Source: Bog-756 sp035949055
Lineage (GTDB): Bacteria > Actinomycetota > Acidimicrobiia > Acidimicrobiales > RAAP-2
Direction of reading: 5' to 3'
NCBI GenBank assembly: GCA_035949055.1
Contig: DASZIO010000058.1
Span: 1 to 36,328, forward strand
DNA length: 36,328 nt
The notes below the pieces were generated by a model. That model made no database searches. It was not told the origin of the DNA and saw only the letters and a list, made by a program, of their open reading frames with translations. Of this stretch, positions 1 through 8,861 are shown piece after piece. The position numbers were made by a program, and so were the translations under genes. Every line of letters begins with the position of its first letter. The stretch's first letter is position 1.

Positions 1-79
1 ATTTGCACGGTTCTTCAACCCCTCTACGTGAGAGTCCTCCTGCCTGTGTGATGAGCGCATGAGGTCCGCCGATGGACAT
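1..79 (-). CDS. Possible N-terminal fragment of a gene running off the left edge
   Basis: An ATG at 79 (complement) is preceded by a good AGGAG Shine-Dalgarno sequence with 5-nt spacing (85-89) and opens 26 codons that stay open to the window edge. The peptide begins MSIGGPHALITQ and matches no family I know. The ribosome-binding site is the only real support; 26 codons without a stop is weak evidence in GC-rich DNA. It would be transcribed in the same direction as gltBD and lie downstream of it. It could equally be chance. Confidence 0.25.
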   Translation of the reverse strand, partial: MSIGGPHALITQAGGLSRRGVEEPCK

Positions 80-297
80 GGGTACTCCTGATGGCGAGAT
101 ATGCACCACCGGGCGTCGGTCCGAGCCATACCCCACTCGACCCTCCTCCCCATGAGCAACGTCGGCTCCGGCGCCGGCGAGGTCCCTGATGCCCCCCACA
201 GCGGCGCCTCGGTCAGCTTCGAAGATGCCCACTGGTCGGGACTGGTCGGAGCCACCCGACATGCCTTACGCCCCGCCCGCCTGCTCGGGTCGAAAGC
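80..297. other. Intergenic stretch between gltD terminator and left-edge frame
   Basis: I see no convincing coding frame. It contains a 10-bp direct repeat (ACTGGTCGG plus one base, about 232-250) and the ribosome-binding site for the possible left-edge frame. No tRNA or riboswitch was recognised. Confidence 0.4.
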
Positions 298-325
298 AGC
301 CGGCGGCCCAGACCGGCCGCCGGCT
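298..325 (-). terminator. Hairpin terminator after gltBD
   Basis: A perfect 11-bp inverted repeat (AGCCGGCGGCC / GGCCGCCGGCT) with a 6-nt loop overlaps the last bases of the gltD stop codon. On the minus strand it is followed by a short T-containing stretch. Position and perfection suggest the intrinsic terminator of gltBD, though the U-tract is weak, as is common in GC-rich actinobacteria. Confidence 0.6.
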
Positions 326-1832
326 AGCGCAGCGCCAGTTGGCCCGGGACGATGGGGGCGGGCAGCGCGCTGTCGCCCATCAGGTACCGGTCGGCGGCGG
401 CGGCGGCCGACCGGCCTTCGGCGATGGCCCAGACGATGAGGCTCTGGCCTCGGGTCATGTCGCCGCACACGAACACCCCGTCGACATTCGTCGACCACCA
501 CCGGTCCGCCGCCACGTTGCCCCGAGCATCGAGCTCGATGCCCAGTTCGGCCACGACGCCACGAGGCTCGGCACCGAGGAAGCCCATAGCCAACAACACC
601 AGCTCGCAAGGCAGTTCGAACTCCGATCCCGTCACCGGGCGGAACTCGGGCAGGCCACCGAGCCCCTGGGCCATCTCGACCTCTTCACCCCGGAGAGCCC
701 GGACCTGACCGGCCGCGTCACCCAGGAATTCGGCGGTGGTCACCGAGAAGACCCGCTCGCCACCTTCTTCGTGTGCCCCCGAGGTGCGCAGGATGAGTGG
801 CCAGGTGGGCCAGGGGTTGTCGCCGGCCCGCTCGGCGGGCGGCTCCGGCATGATCTCGAGCTGGTGGACGCTGAGGGCGCGCTGGCGGTGGGCCGTGCCG
901 AGGCAGTCGGCCCCGGTGTCCCCGCCCCCGATGATCACCACATGCTTTCCCGCGGCCGATACGGGTGATTCCCGCAGCGCCCCTTCCTGCACCAGGTTGG
1001 ACGGTTTGAGGTAGTCCATGGCCAGATGGACGCCCGAGAGCTCCCGGCCTGGGACGGGCAGGTCCCGCGGCAGGGTGGCACCCCCGGCCAGCAGCAGGCA
1101 GTCGAACTCGTCCACCAGGGCCTGCGCCGGCACGACGGCGGCATCCGGGGCCAGTGAGCCGCGGGTTTCGGGGGCGCACTCCCCCACGCTCACCCCGCAG
1201 CGGAACTCGACCCCTTCGGCCCGGAGCTGCTCCAGGCGACGGTCGAGCACCGCTTTCTCCATCTTGAACTCCGGAATCCCGTAACGCAGCAGACCGCCCG
1301 GCCGCTCGGCCCGCTCGAACACCGCCACCTGGTGTCCGGCCCGGACCAGCTGCTGGGCGGCGGCCAGGCCGGCCGGGCCCGACCCCACCACCGCCACCCG
1401 CTTGCCGGTGCGGACGGCCGGGGGGACCGTGTCCACCCACCCTTCGGCCCAGGCGCGCTCGATGATCTCGTACTCGATGCGCTCGATGGTGACCGGGTCG
1501 TCGTTGATCCCCAGCACACACGAGCCCTCGCAGGGGGCCGGACACAGCCGCCCGGTGAACTCGGGGAAGTTGTTGGTGGCGTGCAGCCGCTCGCTCGCCT
1601 CCGACCAGTCGTCGCGGTAGACCAGGTCGTTCCACTCCGGGATGAGGTTGCCCAGTGGACATCCCTCGTGGCAGAAGGGGATTCCGCAGTCCATGCACCG
1701 CGCCCCCTGGTGCCTGGCCGACTCGCTCGGGAACGGTTCGTAGACCTCCCGCCAGTCGCGCAGGCGCACCGGGACCGGGCGGCGGGCGGGGAGGGCACGG
1801 CGGTGCTTGAGGAACCCGGTGATGTCACCCAT
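324..1832 (-). CDS. gltD: Glutamate synthase small (beta) subunit
   Basis: FAD- and NADPH-binding electron-input subunit of cytosolic glutamate synthase; it passes electrons from NADPH to the large subunit GltB for reductive transfer of glutamine amide nitrogen to 2-oxoglutarate. The 502-residue product has the usual length. Two Fe-S cysteine groups are visible near the N terminus (Cys46, 49, 54, 58, then Cys97, 101, 105). An FAD-binding Rossmann motif GSGPAG follows at about 150-155 and a second dinucleotide motif GGGDTG at 303-308. The ATG at 1832 overlaps the gltB stop by 8 nt, so the two are translationally coupled. Whether NADPH or NADH is used cannot be decided from the motif alone, and the same fold occurs in related NADPH-dependent oxidoreductases, but the gltB neighbour settles the role. 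Identification is firm. Confidence 0.96.
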   Translation of the reverse strand: MGDITGFLKHRRALPARRPVPVRLRDWREVYEPFPSESARHQGARCMDCGIPFCHEGCPLGNLIPEWNDLVYRDDWSEASERLHATNNFPEFTGRLCPAPCEGSCVLGINDDPVTIERIEYEIIERAWAEGWVDTVPPAVRTGKRVAVVGSGPAGLAAAQQLVRAGHQVAVFERAERPGGLLRYGIPEFKMEKAVLDRRLEQLRAEGVEFRCGVSVGECAPETRGSLAPDAAVVPAQALVDEFDCLLLAGGATLPRDLPVPGRELSGVHLAMDYLKPSNLVQEGALRESPVSAAGKHVVIIGGGDTGADCLGTAHRQRALSVHQLEIMPEPPAERAGDNPWPTWPLILRTSGAHEEGGERVFSVTTAEFLGDAAGQVRALRGEEVEMAQGLGGLPEFRPVTGSEFELPCELVLLAMGFLGAEPRGVVAELGIELDARGNVAADRWWSTNVDGVFVCGDMTRGQSLIVWAIAEGRSAAAAADRYLMGDSALPAPIVPGQLALR

Positions 1833-4800
1833 GGGCCGCCTCCATGACCGCCTCCTCGACCGAGCGGCCTTCGGCCACGGCCCGCTCGGTGGCCGCGAGC
1901 ACCCGGCGGTAATCCTGGGGCATGACCATGACGAACTGCTCGGAGCAGCTGATCCAGTCGGAGAGGATGCGCTCGGCCACCTCCGAACCGGTCTCGTCCC
2001 GGTGCATGGTGATGCGGTCCCGTAGCCACACCCGGTCCTCGGCCGACAGCGGTTCGAGATCGACGTCCTCGGGGTTGTACAGCCCGGCGAGGAGACCTCG
2101 TGGGTCGTACACGAAGGCCGTCCCCCCTGACATCCCGGCGGCGAAGTTGCGGCCGCACGGCCCGAGCACCACCACCCGACCGCCGGTCATGTACTCGCAG
2201 CCGTGGTCGCCCACCCCTTCGACCACCGCGACCGACCCCGAGTTGCGCACGCAGAAGCGCTCCCCCACCTGGCCGCGGAGGAAGACTTCGCCCCCGGTGG
2301 CACCGTAGAGGACCACATTTCCGGCCAGGATGTTCTCCTCGGCGGCGAAGGGCGAGCCCAACGGCGGTCGGACCACGATCCGCCCGCCCGACAACCCCTT
2401 GCCCAGGTAGTCGTTGGCGTCGCCGAACAGGCGCATGGTCACCCCGTTCGGGACGAAGGCGCCGAAGCTCTGGCCGGCCGAGCCGTGGAACGTGAGGTCG
2501 ATCGTCCCCTCGGGCAATCCTGCTCCCCCGTGGCGGCGGGTGATCTCGTAGCCGAGCAAGGTGCCGACCGTGCGGTCCACGTTGGTGATGGGCAGCTCGA
2601 TGGCCACCCGGGCCCCGTGGTCGATGGCCGGGCGGCACTGTTCCAGGAAGGTGTGGTCGAGGGCGCGCTCGAGGCCGTGGTCCTGGTCGTTGACGCAATA
2701 CCGCACCGCGCCCTCGGGCAGCTCCGGCGGCACCAGGATCGGGGTCAGGTCGAGGCCGCGGGCCTTCCAGTGGTCCACCGCTTGGGCCGTGTCGATCAGG
2801 TCGACCCGGCCGATGGCCTCCTCGAGGGACCGCAAGCCGAGGCTGGCCAGGTGCTCGCGCACCTCCTCGGCGATGTACTCGAAGAACGTCTCGACGAACT
2901 CGGGGGTTCCCGAGAACCGGGCCCGGAGCTCGGGCTTCTGGGTGGCGATCCCGACCGGGCAGGTGTCGAGGTGACACACCCGCATCATGATGCAGCCCGA
3001 CACGACCAGCGGCGCGGTGGCGAACCCGAACTCCTCGGCGCCGAGCAGCGCCCCGATGACCACGTCGCGGCCGGTCTTCATCTGGCCGTCGACCTGCACG
3101 ACGATGCGGTCGCGCAGGTCGTTGGCCAACAGCGTCTGCTGGGTCTCGGCCAGGCCCAGCTCCCAGGGGACGCCGGCATGCTTCTGCGACGTGAGGGGGG
3201 TCGCGCCCGTCCCACCGTCGTGCCCCGAGATCAGCACCACGTCAGAATGGGCCTTCGCCACCCCGGCGGCCACCGTGCCCACCCCCACCTCGGCTACCAG
3301 CTTCACGTGCACCCGCGCCTTCGGGTTGGCCGACTTGAGGTCGTGGATGAGCTGGGCGATGTCCTCGATGGAGTAGATGTCGTGATGGGGTGGGGGCGAG
3401 ATGAGGCCGACTCCCGGCGTCGAGTATCGGGTCTTGGCGATCTCCGGCGTGATCTTGTACCCGGGGAGCTGGCCGCCTTCACCGGGCTTGGCCCCCTGGG
3501 CGATCTTGATCTGGAGGTCGTCCGAGTTGACCAGGTATTCGGAGGTCACCCCGAACCGGCCTGACGCGACCTGCTTGATGCGGCTCCGCCGTAGGTCGCC
3601 GTTGGGATCGGGGGTGAACCGATCGGGATCCTCCCCACCCTCACCGGTGTTGGACCGGCCGCCCAGGCGGTTCATGGCGATGGCCAGCGTCTCGTGCGCT
3701 TCGGCCGAGATGGACCCGTAGGACATGGCCCCGGTCGAGAACCGGGCCAGAATGGCCGAGGCCGGCTCGACCTCTTCGAGGGGCACCGGCGGCCCGGCAC
3801 TGGTGCGTAGGCGCATGAGCCCGCGCAGGGTGGCGAGTTCAGCCGACTGGTCGTCCACCGCTTTGGTGTATTCCTTGAACACCTCGTAGCGCCTGGCCCG
3901 GGTGGCGTGCTGCAACTTGAAGACGGTCCGGGGGTTGAAGAGGTGGATCTCCCCTTCGCGCCGCCACTGGTACTCGCCACCCACCTCACGCTCGCGGTGG
4001 GCGAGCTCGGTGAGCCGGTCCAGATGTGACATCCGGTGCCGGGCGGCCACCTCCTCGGCCAACACGTCGAGCCCCACGCCACCGATGCGGGACACGGTGC
4101 CGGTGAAGTACTCGTCGATCACCCCCTGGGAAAGGCCGACCGCCTCGAACACCTGCGCGCCTGTGTAGGAGGCCACGGTCGAGATGCCCATCTTCGACAT
4201 CACCTTGATGATCCCCTTGGATGCCCCTTTGATGTAGTTGCGCTGGGCCTGCCGCGGCGTGACCCCGGTGAGGTAGCCCGACGCGATCATGTCGTCGATG
4301 GTCTCGAAGGCCAGGTAGGGATTGATGGCCGCGGCGCCGTACCCCTTGAGCAAGGCCATGTGGTGCACCTCGCGAGCGTCGCCTGACTCCACCACCAAGC
4401 CGACCCGGGTACGGGTCTTGTTCCGCACCAGATGGTGGTGGACGGCCGACACCAGCAGCAGCGACGGGATCGGGGCCAGCTCCGGCGTCGAGTTGCGATC
4501 GGAGAGGACGATGACGTCAGCACCCTCGGCGATGGCTGCGCCCACCCGGGCCCGCACCTCCTCGATGCCGGCCCGGAGAGCCTCGCCCCCGCCGGCCACC
4601 TCGAACAGGCCGTCGATGGCGAAGGCGCGGAACCCGGGCGTGCTGCCGTCCTCGTTGACGTAGAGCAGCTTGGCCAGATCGTCGTTGTCGATGACCGGCA
4701 TGGGCAGCACGATCTGCCGGCACGATTCGGCCGTCGGCTCGAGCACGTTGGCCTCGGGACCGAGCGTGGAGAGCAGGGAGGTCACCAGCTCCTCGCGGAT

Positions 4801-6441
4801 GGCGTCGAGCGGCGGATTGGTGACCTGGGCGAACAGCTGGGTGAAGTAGTCGTACAGCAACCGGGGACGATCCGACAGCACCGCGACGGGGGTGTCGGTC
4901 CCCATCGACCCGACGGGGTCGATGGCGGTACGGGCCAGGGGGCCGAGGATGACCCGCAGCTCCTCGTCGGTATAGCCGAACAGGCGTTGGCGCCCGATCA
5001 CCGATGCGTGCTGAGGAGTGAGCATGGTGCGGGGCGGGAGATCCTCCAGGTCGATCTGGCCGGCGTCCAGCCACTCGCCGTAGGGGTGCTCTGCGGCCAG
5101 GGCGTCTTTGATCTCGTCGTCGTCGACGATGCGCCCGGCCGCCGTGTCCACCAGGAACATGCGACCGGGCTGGAGACGGCCCTTGCGCACCACCTGCTCG
5201 GGCGGTACGTCGATCACCCCGACCTCGCTGGCCAGCACCACGAGGTCGTCCTCGGTGACCCAATAGCGGGCCGGGCGCAGGCCGTTGCGATCGAGCACGG
5301 CGCCGATCACGGTGCCGTCGGTGAAGGCCACCGCCGCCGGGCCGTCCCAGGGCTCCATCAGCGAGGCGTGGAACCGGTAGAAGGCGCGCCGTGCCGGATC
5401 CATGGTCCGATGGTTCTCCCAGGCTTCGGGGATCATCATGAGCACCGCATGGTGGACGGGCCGTCCACCGAGGTGGAGCAGCTCGAGCACCTCGTCGAAG
5501 GACGCCGAGTCGCTGGCCCCGGGGGTGATGACCGGGAAGGCCCGCTCGAGTCCGGGGATCAGGTCGGTCCGGCAGAGCGCCTCTCGGGCCCGCATCCAGT
5601 TGCGGTTGCCGGCCAGGGTGTTGATCTCGCCGTTGTGGGCCAGGTAGCGGTAGGGATGGGCCAACGGCCATGAGGGGAAGGTGTTGGTGGAGAAGCGGGA
5701 ATGGACGAGAGCCAGACCGCTGGTCAACCGCTCGTCGGACAGGTCCGGGAAGAACTCGGCCAGCTGGTGCGAGGTGAGCATTCCCTTGTACACGACGGTC
5801 CGGGCAGAGAGCGAGACCGGATAGCACCCCTCGATCTCGCGTTCGGCGCGCTTGCGGAGCACAAAGGCCAGGCGATCGAGGGCAAGTGCCGGATCGTCGC
5901 CGGTCAGCGGCAAGCCGGGCGCCGGGGCCACGAACAGCTGGCCCATCGAGGGCATGGCCGCCCCGGAGATGGATCCGATCGACCGGGCATCGATGGGGAC
6001 GTCTCGCCAGCCCAGGACGGTGAGCCCTTCCTCCCCGGCCAGCTTGGCCAGGGCGGTGCGGGCGGAGTCCGCCCGTTCGGCCTCGTTCGGCAGGAAGATG
6101 ATGCCCGTGGCATAGCCCCCGCGGGGTGGGAGGTCGAAGCCGACCACCTGGGCATAGAAGTCGTGGGGTACCTGGAGGAGGATCCCGGCGCCGTCACCAC
6201 TGTCCTCCTCGCTCCCGGTGGCGCCCCGGTGGGCCAGGTGCTCGAGGGCGTCCATGGCTTGTCGCACCAGCCCGTGCGTCGGTCGGCCCTTCAGGTCCGC
6301 CACCAGGGCCACCCCGCAGGCGTCGTGCTCGAAGCGCGGGTCGTAGACCCCCGAGGTTGGGGGAACCGGCCGACGCCGGGGACGGGATGCCGGCACGGGG
6401 CTTGGCGTCTGACCGTCGCTACGGGTTCCAGGTGCTGCCAT
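1825..6441 (-). CDS. gltB: Glutamate synthase large (alpha) subunit
   Basis: Catalyses glutamine + 2-oxoglutarate to two glutamates with electrons from GltD. The product is 1538 residues, normal for bacterial GltB. Domains in order: class II glutaminase (Cys42 in HDACGVALV is the expected N-terminal nucleophile after propeptide removal), a central domain, the FMN/2-iminoglutarate synthase barrel, and the C-terminal GXGXG beta-helix. A 3Fe-4S motif C-x5-C-x4-C is at Cys1150, 1156 and 1161. I chose the ATG at 6441, not the longer frame to 6495, because GGAG lies 6 nt upstream and the extension is non-homologous; this leaves a 41-residue propeptide, longer than the 36 or so of Azospirillum and rich in Pro/Arg. 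It is the first gene of gltBD, divergent from thiO. Confidence 0.96.
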   Translation of the reverse strand: MAAPGTRSDGQTPSPVPASRPRRRPVPPTSGVYDPRFEHDACGVALVADLKGRPTHGLVRQAMDALEHLAHRGATGSEEDSGDGAGILLQVPHDFYAQVVGFDLPPRGGYATGIIFLPNEAERADSARTALAKLAGEEGLTVLGWRDVPIDARSIGSISGAAMPSMGQLFVAPAPGLPLTGDDPALALDRLAFVLRKRAEREIEGCYPVSLSARTVVYKGMLTSHQLAEFFPDLSDERLTSGLALVHSRFSTNTFPSWPLAHPYRYLAHNGEINTLAGNRNWMRAREALCRTDLIPGLERAFPVITPGASDSASFDEVLELLHLGGRPVHHAVLMMIPEAWENHRTMDPARRAFYRFHASLMEPWDGPAAVAFTDGTVIGAVLDRNGLRPARYWVTEDDLVVLASEVGVIDVPPEQVVRKGRLQPGRMFLVDTAAGRIVDDDEIKDALAAEHPYGEWLDAGQIDLEDLPPRTMLTPQHASVIGRQRLFGYTDEELRVILGPLARTAIDPVGSMGTDTPVAVLSDRPRLLYDYFTQLFAQVTNPPLDAIREELVTSLLSTLGPEANVLEPTAESCRQIVLPMPVIDNDDLAKLLYVNEDGSTPGFRAFAIDGLFEVAGGGEALRAGIEEVRARVGAAIAEGADVIVLSDRNSTPELAPIPSLLLVSAVHHHLVRNKTRTRVGLVVESGDAREVHHMALLKGYGAAAINPYLAFETIDDMIASGYLTGVTPRQAQRNYIKGASKGIIKVMSKMGISTVASYTGAQVFEAVGLSQGVIDEYFTGTVSRIGGVGLDVLAEEVAARHRMSHLDRLTELAHREREVGGEYQWRREGEIHLFNPRTVFKLQHATRARRYEVFKEYTKAVDDQSAELATLRGLMRLRTSAGPPVPLEEVEPASAILARFSTGAMSYGSISAEAHETLAIAMNRLGGRSNTGEGGEDPDRFTPDPNGDLRRSRIKQVASGRFGVTSEYLVNSDDLQIKIAQGAKPGEGGQLPGYKITPEIAKTRYSTPGVGLISPPPHHDIYSIEDIAQLIHDLKSANPKARVHVKLVAEVGVGTVAAGVAKAHSDVVLISGHDGGTGATPLTSQKHAGVPWELGLAETQQTLLANDLRDRIVVQVDGQMKTGRDVVIGALLGAEEFGFATAPLVVSGCIMMRVCHLDTCPVGIATQKPELRARFSGTPEFVETFFEYIAEEVREHLASLGLRSLEEAIGRVDLIDTAQAVDHWKARGLDLTPILVPPELPEGAVRYCVNDQDHGLERALDHTFLEQCRPAIDHGARVAIELPITNVDRTVGTLLGYEITRRHGGAGLPEGTIDLTFHGSAGQSFGAFVPNGVTMRLFGDANDYLGKGLSGGRIVVRPPLGSPFAAEENILAGNVVLYGATGGEVFLRGQVGERFCVRNSGSVAVVEGVGDHGCEYMTGGRVVVLGPCGRNFAAGMSGGTAFVYDPRGLLAGLYNPEDVDLEPLSAEDRVWLRDRITMHRDETGSEVAERILSDWISCSEQFVMVMPQDYRRVLAATERAVAEGRSVEEAVMEAAHG

Positions 6442-6509
6442 GGGTCGCTCCAACGAGGGAAGGGGATATGCCCGCCCGGGACGCCGTTGGCCCATGCGTG
6501 GTCCGCCAA

Positions 6510-6515
6510 ATTCTA
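6510..6515 (-). promoter_or_regulatory. Probable gltBD promoter -10 box
   Basis: TAGAAT on the minus strand, about 70 nt upstream of the gltB ATG, is a near-consensus -10 box. I do not see a good -35 hexamer. Transcription starting about 7 nt downstream would give a leader of roughly 60 nt carrying the GGAG ribosome-binding site. Confidence 0.45.
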
Positions 6516-6574
6516 CACCGCGCCACGTGGGGAATCGCTCTGCCCCGCCTGGCTGCCTCCGTCGGGGCGGACCC

Positions 6575-6580
6575 TACCAT
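6575..6580 (+). promoter_or_regulatory. -10 box for leaderless thiO transcript
   Basis: TACCAT lies 6 nt before the thiO ATG, so transcription would begin at or next to the start codon. No Shine-Dalgarno sequence precedes the ATG. No TPP-riboswitch (thi-box) signature is visible in the 145-bp gltB-thiO gap. Confidence 0.5.
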
Positions 6581-6586
6581 TGGGCC

Positions 6587-7780
6587 ATGGGATCGAACGC
6601 CGGCGCAGACGTCCTGGTCGTCGGGGGGGGCGTGATCGGGTTGTCGATCGCCTGGGAGGCGGCGTCGGCCGGCATGTCCGTCTCGGTGGTCGACCCCCGG
6701 CCGGGGCGGGGCGCGACTTGGGCGGCGGCCGGCATGCTCGCGCCTGTCGGCGAGGCGAACTTCGGTGAGGAGGCGCTCACCCTCCTCAACATCGAGGCCG
6801 CCCTGAGCTGGCCCGGGTTCGCCGAGGCCCTGGAGGCGGCATCGGGCCGGTCGGTCGCGTACGTGGCCGGAGGCACCCTGCTGGTGGCGGTCGACCCGTC
6901 GGACCGGGCGGCGACCGACGACCTCCTCGAGTACCGGGCCCAGCTCGGGCTCACCGCCCAGCGGCTGTCCTCGAAGGAGTGTCGGGAGCTCGAACCACTG
7001 CTCTCACCCGGCATCCACGGCGGGGCGGACCTCGTCGGTGACCACCAGGTCGACAACCGCCGTCTCGTCGATGCTCTCCTCTCCGCCTGCCGCGCCACCG
7101 GGGTCGAGCTGATCGCGGACGAGGTCGCCGAGGTCGAGGTCGGGGCCGGGCGTGTCCTCGGCGTAACCCTGTATCAGGGGAATCGCCGCCCGGCCGGGAC
7201 GGTGGTCGTGGCCGCCGGGTGCCGTTCGGGCCGCATCGGTGGGATCCCCGCGCCCATGCTCCCGCCCGTCCGGCCGGTGAAGGGACTCACCCTGCGCCTG
7301 CTCGCCCCGGTCGGTGCGGCTGCACTCCACCGGACGGTCCGCGGCCTGGTGCACGGTCGGAACTGCTACCTGGTGCCACGGGCCGACCGCACCATGGTCG
7401 TCGGCGCCACGGTCGAAGAGCGCGGCTTCGACCTTGCGGTCCTGGCCGGCCCGGTCAGCGACCTGCTGGACGACGCCCGCCGTCTGGTTCCGTCCCTCGA
7501 GGACTACGAGCTGGCCGAGACCGCCACCGGACTGCGGCCCGGCTCTCCCGACAACGCGCCGGTCGTAGGCCGGACCGGGCTGGACGGCCTCCTGGTGGCC
7601 ACCGGCCACTACCGGAACGGCATCCTGCTCGCCCCCATCACTGCGGCAGAGGTGGTCCGCTTGCTGCGCTCCGCCGATCCCGGCGGGCACGAGGGACCGT
7701 TCGCCGCCTTCGGCCCGGACCGGTTCTCTTCGGCCGCCCAACGCGCCGCGGCGACCACATCGACAGGAGCCGACCACTGA
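6587..7780 (+). CDS. thiO: Glycine oxidase ThiO
   Basis: FAD-dependent oxidase that converts glycine to iminoglycine (dehydroglycine), the two-carbon/nitrogen donor for the thiazole ring of thiamin in aerobes. The 397-residue product has an N-terminal FAD motif GGGVIG (13-18), an ATWAAAGMLAP segment typical of ThiO, and a C-terminal TGLRPGSPDNAPVVGR stretch of the DAO superfamily. I chose the ATG at 6587 because upstream codons are not homologous and a -10 box lies directly before it. It is the first gene of thiO-thiS-thiG-thiD, which confirms ThiO over other DAO-family oxidases. Its stop overlaps the apparent thiS start. Confidence 0.93.
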   Translation: MGSNAGADVLVVGGGVIGLSIAWEAASAGMSVSVVDPRPGRGATWAAAGMLAPVGEANFGEEALTLLNIEAALSWPGFAEALEAASGRSVAYVAGGTLLVAVDPSDRAATDDLLEYRAQLGLTAQRLSSKECRELEPLLSPGIHGGADLVGDHQVDNRRLVDALLSACRATGVELIADEVAEVEVGAGRVLGVTLYQGNRRPAGTVVVAAGCRSGRIGGIPAPMLPPVRPVKGLTLRLLAPVGAAALHRTVRGLVHGRNCYLVPRADRTMVVGATVEERGFDLAVLAGPVSDLLDDARRLVPSLEDYELAETATGLRPGSPDNAPVVGRTGLDGLLVATGHYRNGILLAPITAAEVVRLLRSADPGGHEGPFAAFGPDRFSSAAQRAAATTSTGADH

Positions 7781-7980
7781 CGGGGATCCAGGTCAACGGC
7801 GCTCCCTGGGAGGGGCCGCCCGGGGCGACCGTCGACCAGCTGGTCGCGGTGTGGTGCGTCTCGCCGCGAGGCGTGGCCGTGGCCCTCAACGGAGAGGTGG
7901 TCCCGAGAAGCCGATGGGAGCTGACCCGGCTGTCGCCGGGAGACCGGGTCGAGATCGTGACCGCCGCCGCCGGCGGCTGA
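7777..7980 (+). CDS. thiS: Sulfur-carrier protein ThiS (apparent CTG start)
   Basis: Small ubiquitin-fold protein whose C-terminal Gly-Gly is adenylated and converted to a thiocarboxylate, delivering sulfur to ThiG. The 67-residue product ends in GG after VEIVTAAA and has the central VAVALNGEVVPRS stretch typical of ThiS. No ATG, GTG or TTG exists at the expected place. The frame begins at CTG 7777, which overlaps the thiO stop (CTGA) and sits 7 nt after a perfect AGGAG (7765-7769). The conventional family N terminus (IQVNG) starts three codons later at ATC, 16 nt from that site, so CTG fits better. The sulfur-activating ThiF partner is not in this window. Confidence 0.88.
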   Translation: MTGIQVNGAPWEGPPGATVDQLVAVWCVSPRGVAVALNGEVVPRSRWELTRLSPGDRVEIVTAAAGG

Positions 7981-8011
7981 CTGCGCCGCCGGAACGGCTC
8001 GGGCCCGAAGG

Positions 8012-8017
8012 TACCGT
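8012..8017 (+). promoter_or_regulatory. Possible internal -10 box before thiG
   Basis: TACCGT sits 7 nt upstream of the thiG ATG in the 44-bp thiS-thiG gap, the same geometry as other leaderless-type starts in the window. It could give thiGD an extra promoter. Confidence 0.35.
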
Positions 8018-8024
8018 GGGGTGG

Positions 8025-8861
8025 ATGGACGGACTCCGTAGCCCCGCATCGACGGTCACCGGCGTCGAGGCGCGGACTGGCCCGGCCACGGCCGAGGACG
8101 AGCTGGTCATCGCGGGGCGGAGCCTCGCATCCAGGCTGATCCTCGGCACCGGCGGCATGGCCAGTCCCGAGTCGCTGCGGGGGGCGCTGGTGGACTCGGG
8201 GACCGCCATGGCCACCGTGGCCGTACGGCGGGTCGACCCGACCACCCGCCATTCGCTGGTGGATCTCCTCCGCGGGCTGCGCATCGAGATCCTGCCCAAC
8301 ACGGCCGGGTGCTTCACCGCGTCCGACGCCGTCCTCACGGCCAAGCTGGCCCGCGAGGCATTCGAGACGGAGTGGGTGAAGCTCGAGGTGATCGCCGACG
8401 ACCGCACCCTGCTGCCCGACCCGGTCGAGCTGCTGGCCGCCGCCGAGGAGCTCGTCGGCGACGGCTTCACCGTGCTGCCCTACTGCGGCGACGACCCGGT
8501 CACCGCCCGGCGGCTCGAACAGCTCGGGTGCTCGGCGGTCATGCCCCTCGGCGCCCCCATCGGCAGCGGGCTGGGCATCCGGAACCCCCACAACATCGCC
8601 CTCATCGCCGAGCAGGCCCGGGTACCGGTCGTGCTCGACGCCGGCATCGGTACGGCCTCGGATGCCTGCGCCGCCATGGAGCTCGGGTGCGACGCCGTCA
8701 TGGTGGCCTCGGCCATCACCCGCTCCCGACAGCCCCGGCTGATGGCCCGGGCCATGCGCGACGCGGTGGCGGCCGGGCGGGCGGCCCGCTTGGCCGGTCG
8801 TATCACCCGGCGCTACCACGCCGAAGCGTCGAGTCCGTTCGAGGGGATGATCGGTCGGTGA
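8025..8861 (+). CDS. thiG: Thiazole synthase ThiG
   Basis: TIM-barrel enzyme that condenses 1-deoxy-xylulose 5-phosphate, dehydroglycine from ThiO and sulfur from ThiS thiocarboxylate into the thiazole phosphate of thiamin. The product is 278 residues with about 20 extra N-terminal residues before the core. Visible family features: LILGTGGMAS (39-47), EILPNTAGC (88-96), the Schiff-base lysine Lys119 in EWVKLEV, PLGAPIGSG and VLDAGIGTASDA phosphate-binding loops. The ATG at 8025 was chosen from the -10 box before it; a slightly later start would also preserve the core. The stop overlaps the thiD GTG by 3 nt. Confidence 0.95.
   Translation: MDGLRSPASTVTGVEARTGPATAEDELVIAGRSLASRLILGTGGMASPESLRGALVDSGTAMATVAVRRVDPTTRHSLVDLLRGLRIEILPNTAGCFTASDAVLTAKLAREAFETEWVKLEVIADDRTLLPDPVELLAAAEELVGDGFTVLPYCGDDPVTARRLEQLGCSAVMPLGAPIGSGLGIRNPHNIALIAEQARVPVVLDAGIGTASDACAAMELGCDAVMVASAITRSRQPRLMARAMRDAVAAGRAARLAGRITRRYHAEASSPFEGMIGR

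Noticed and set aside
2203..3564. Long open plus-strand frame inside gltB
   Set aside because: Antisense shadow of gltB caused by GC-rich codons; composition (His, Arg, Val, Asp-rich) is typical of such shadows.
6442..6586. Possible TPP riboswitch before thiO
   Set aside because: No CTGAGA / ACCTGATC-type thi-box is present, and the -10 box lies at the start codon, leaving no leader.
7777..7786. ATC at 7786 as thiS start
   Set aside because: It matches the family's first residues but is 16 nt from AGGAG and ATC is a very rare start; CTG at 7777 has ideal spacing.
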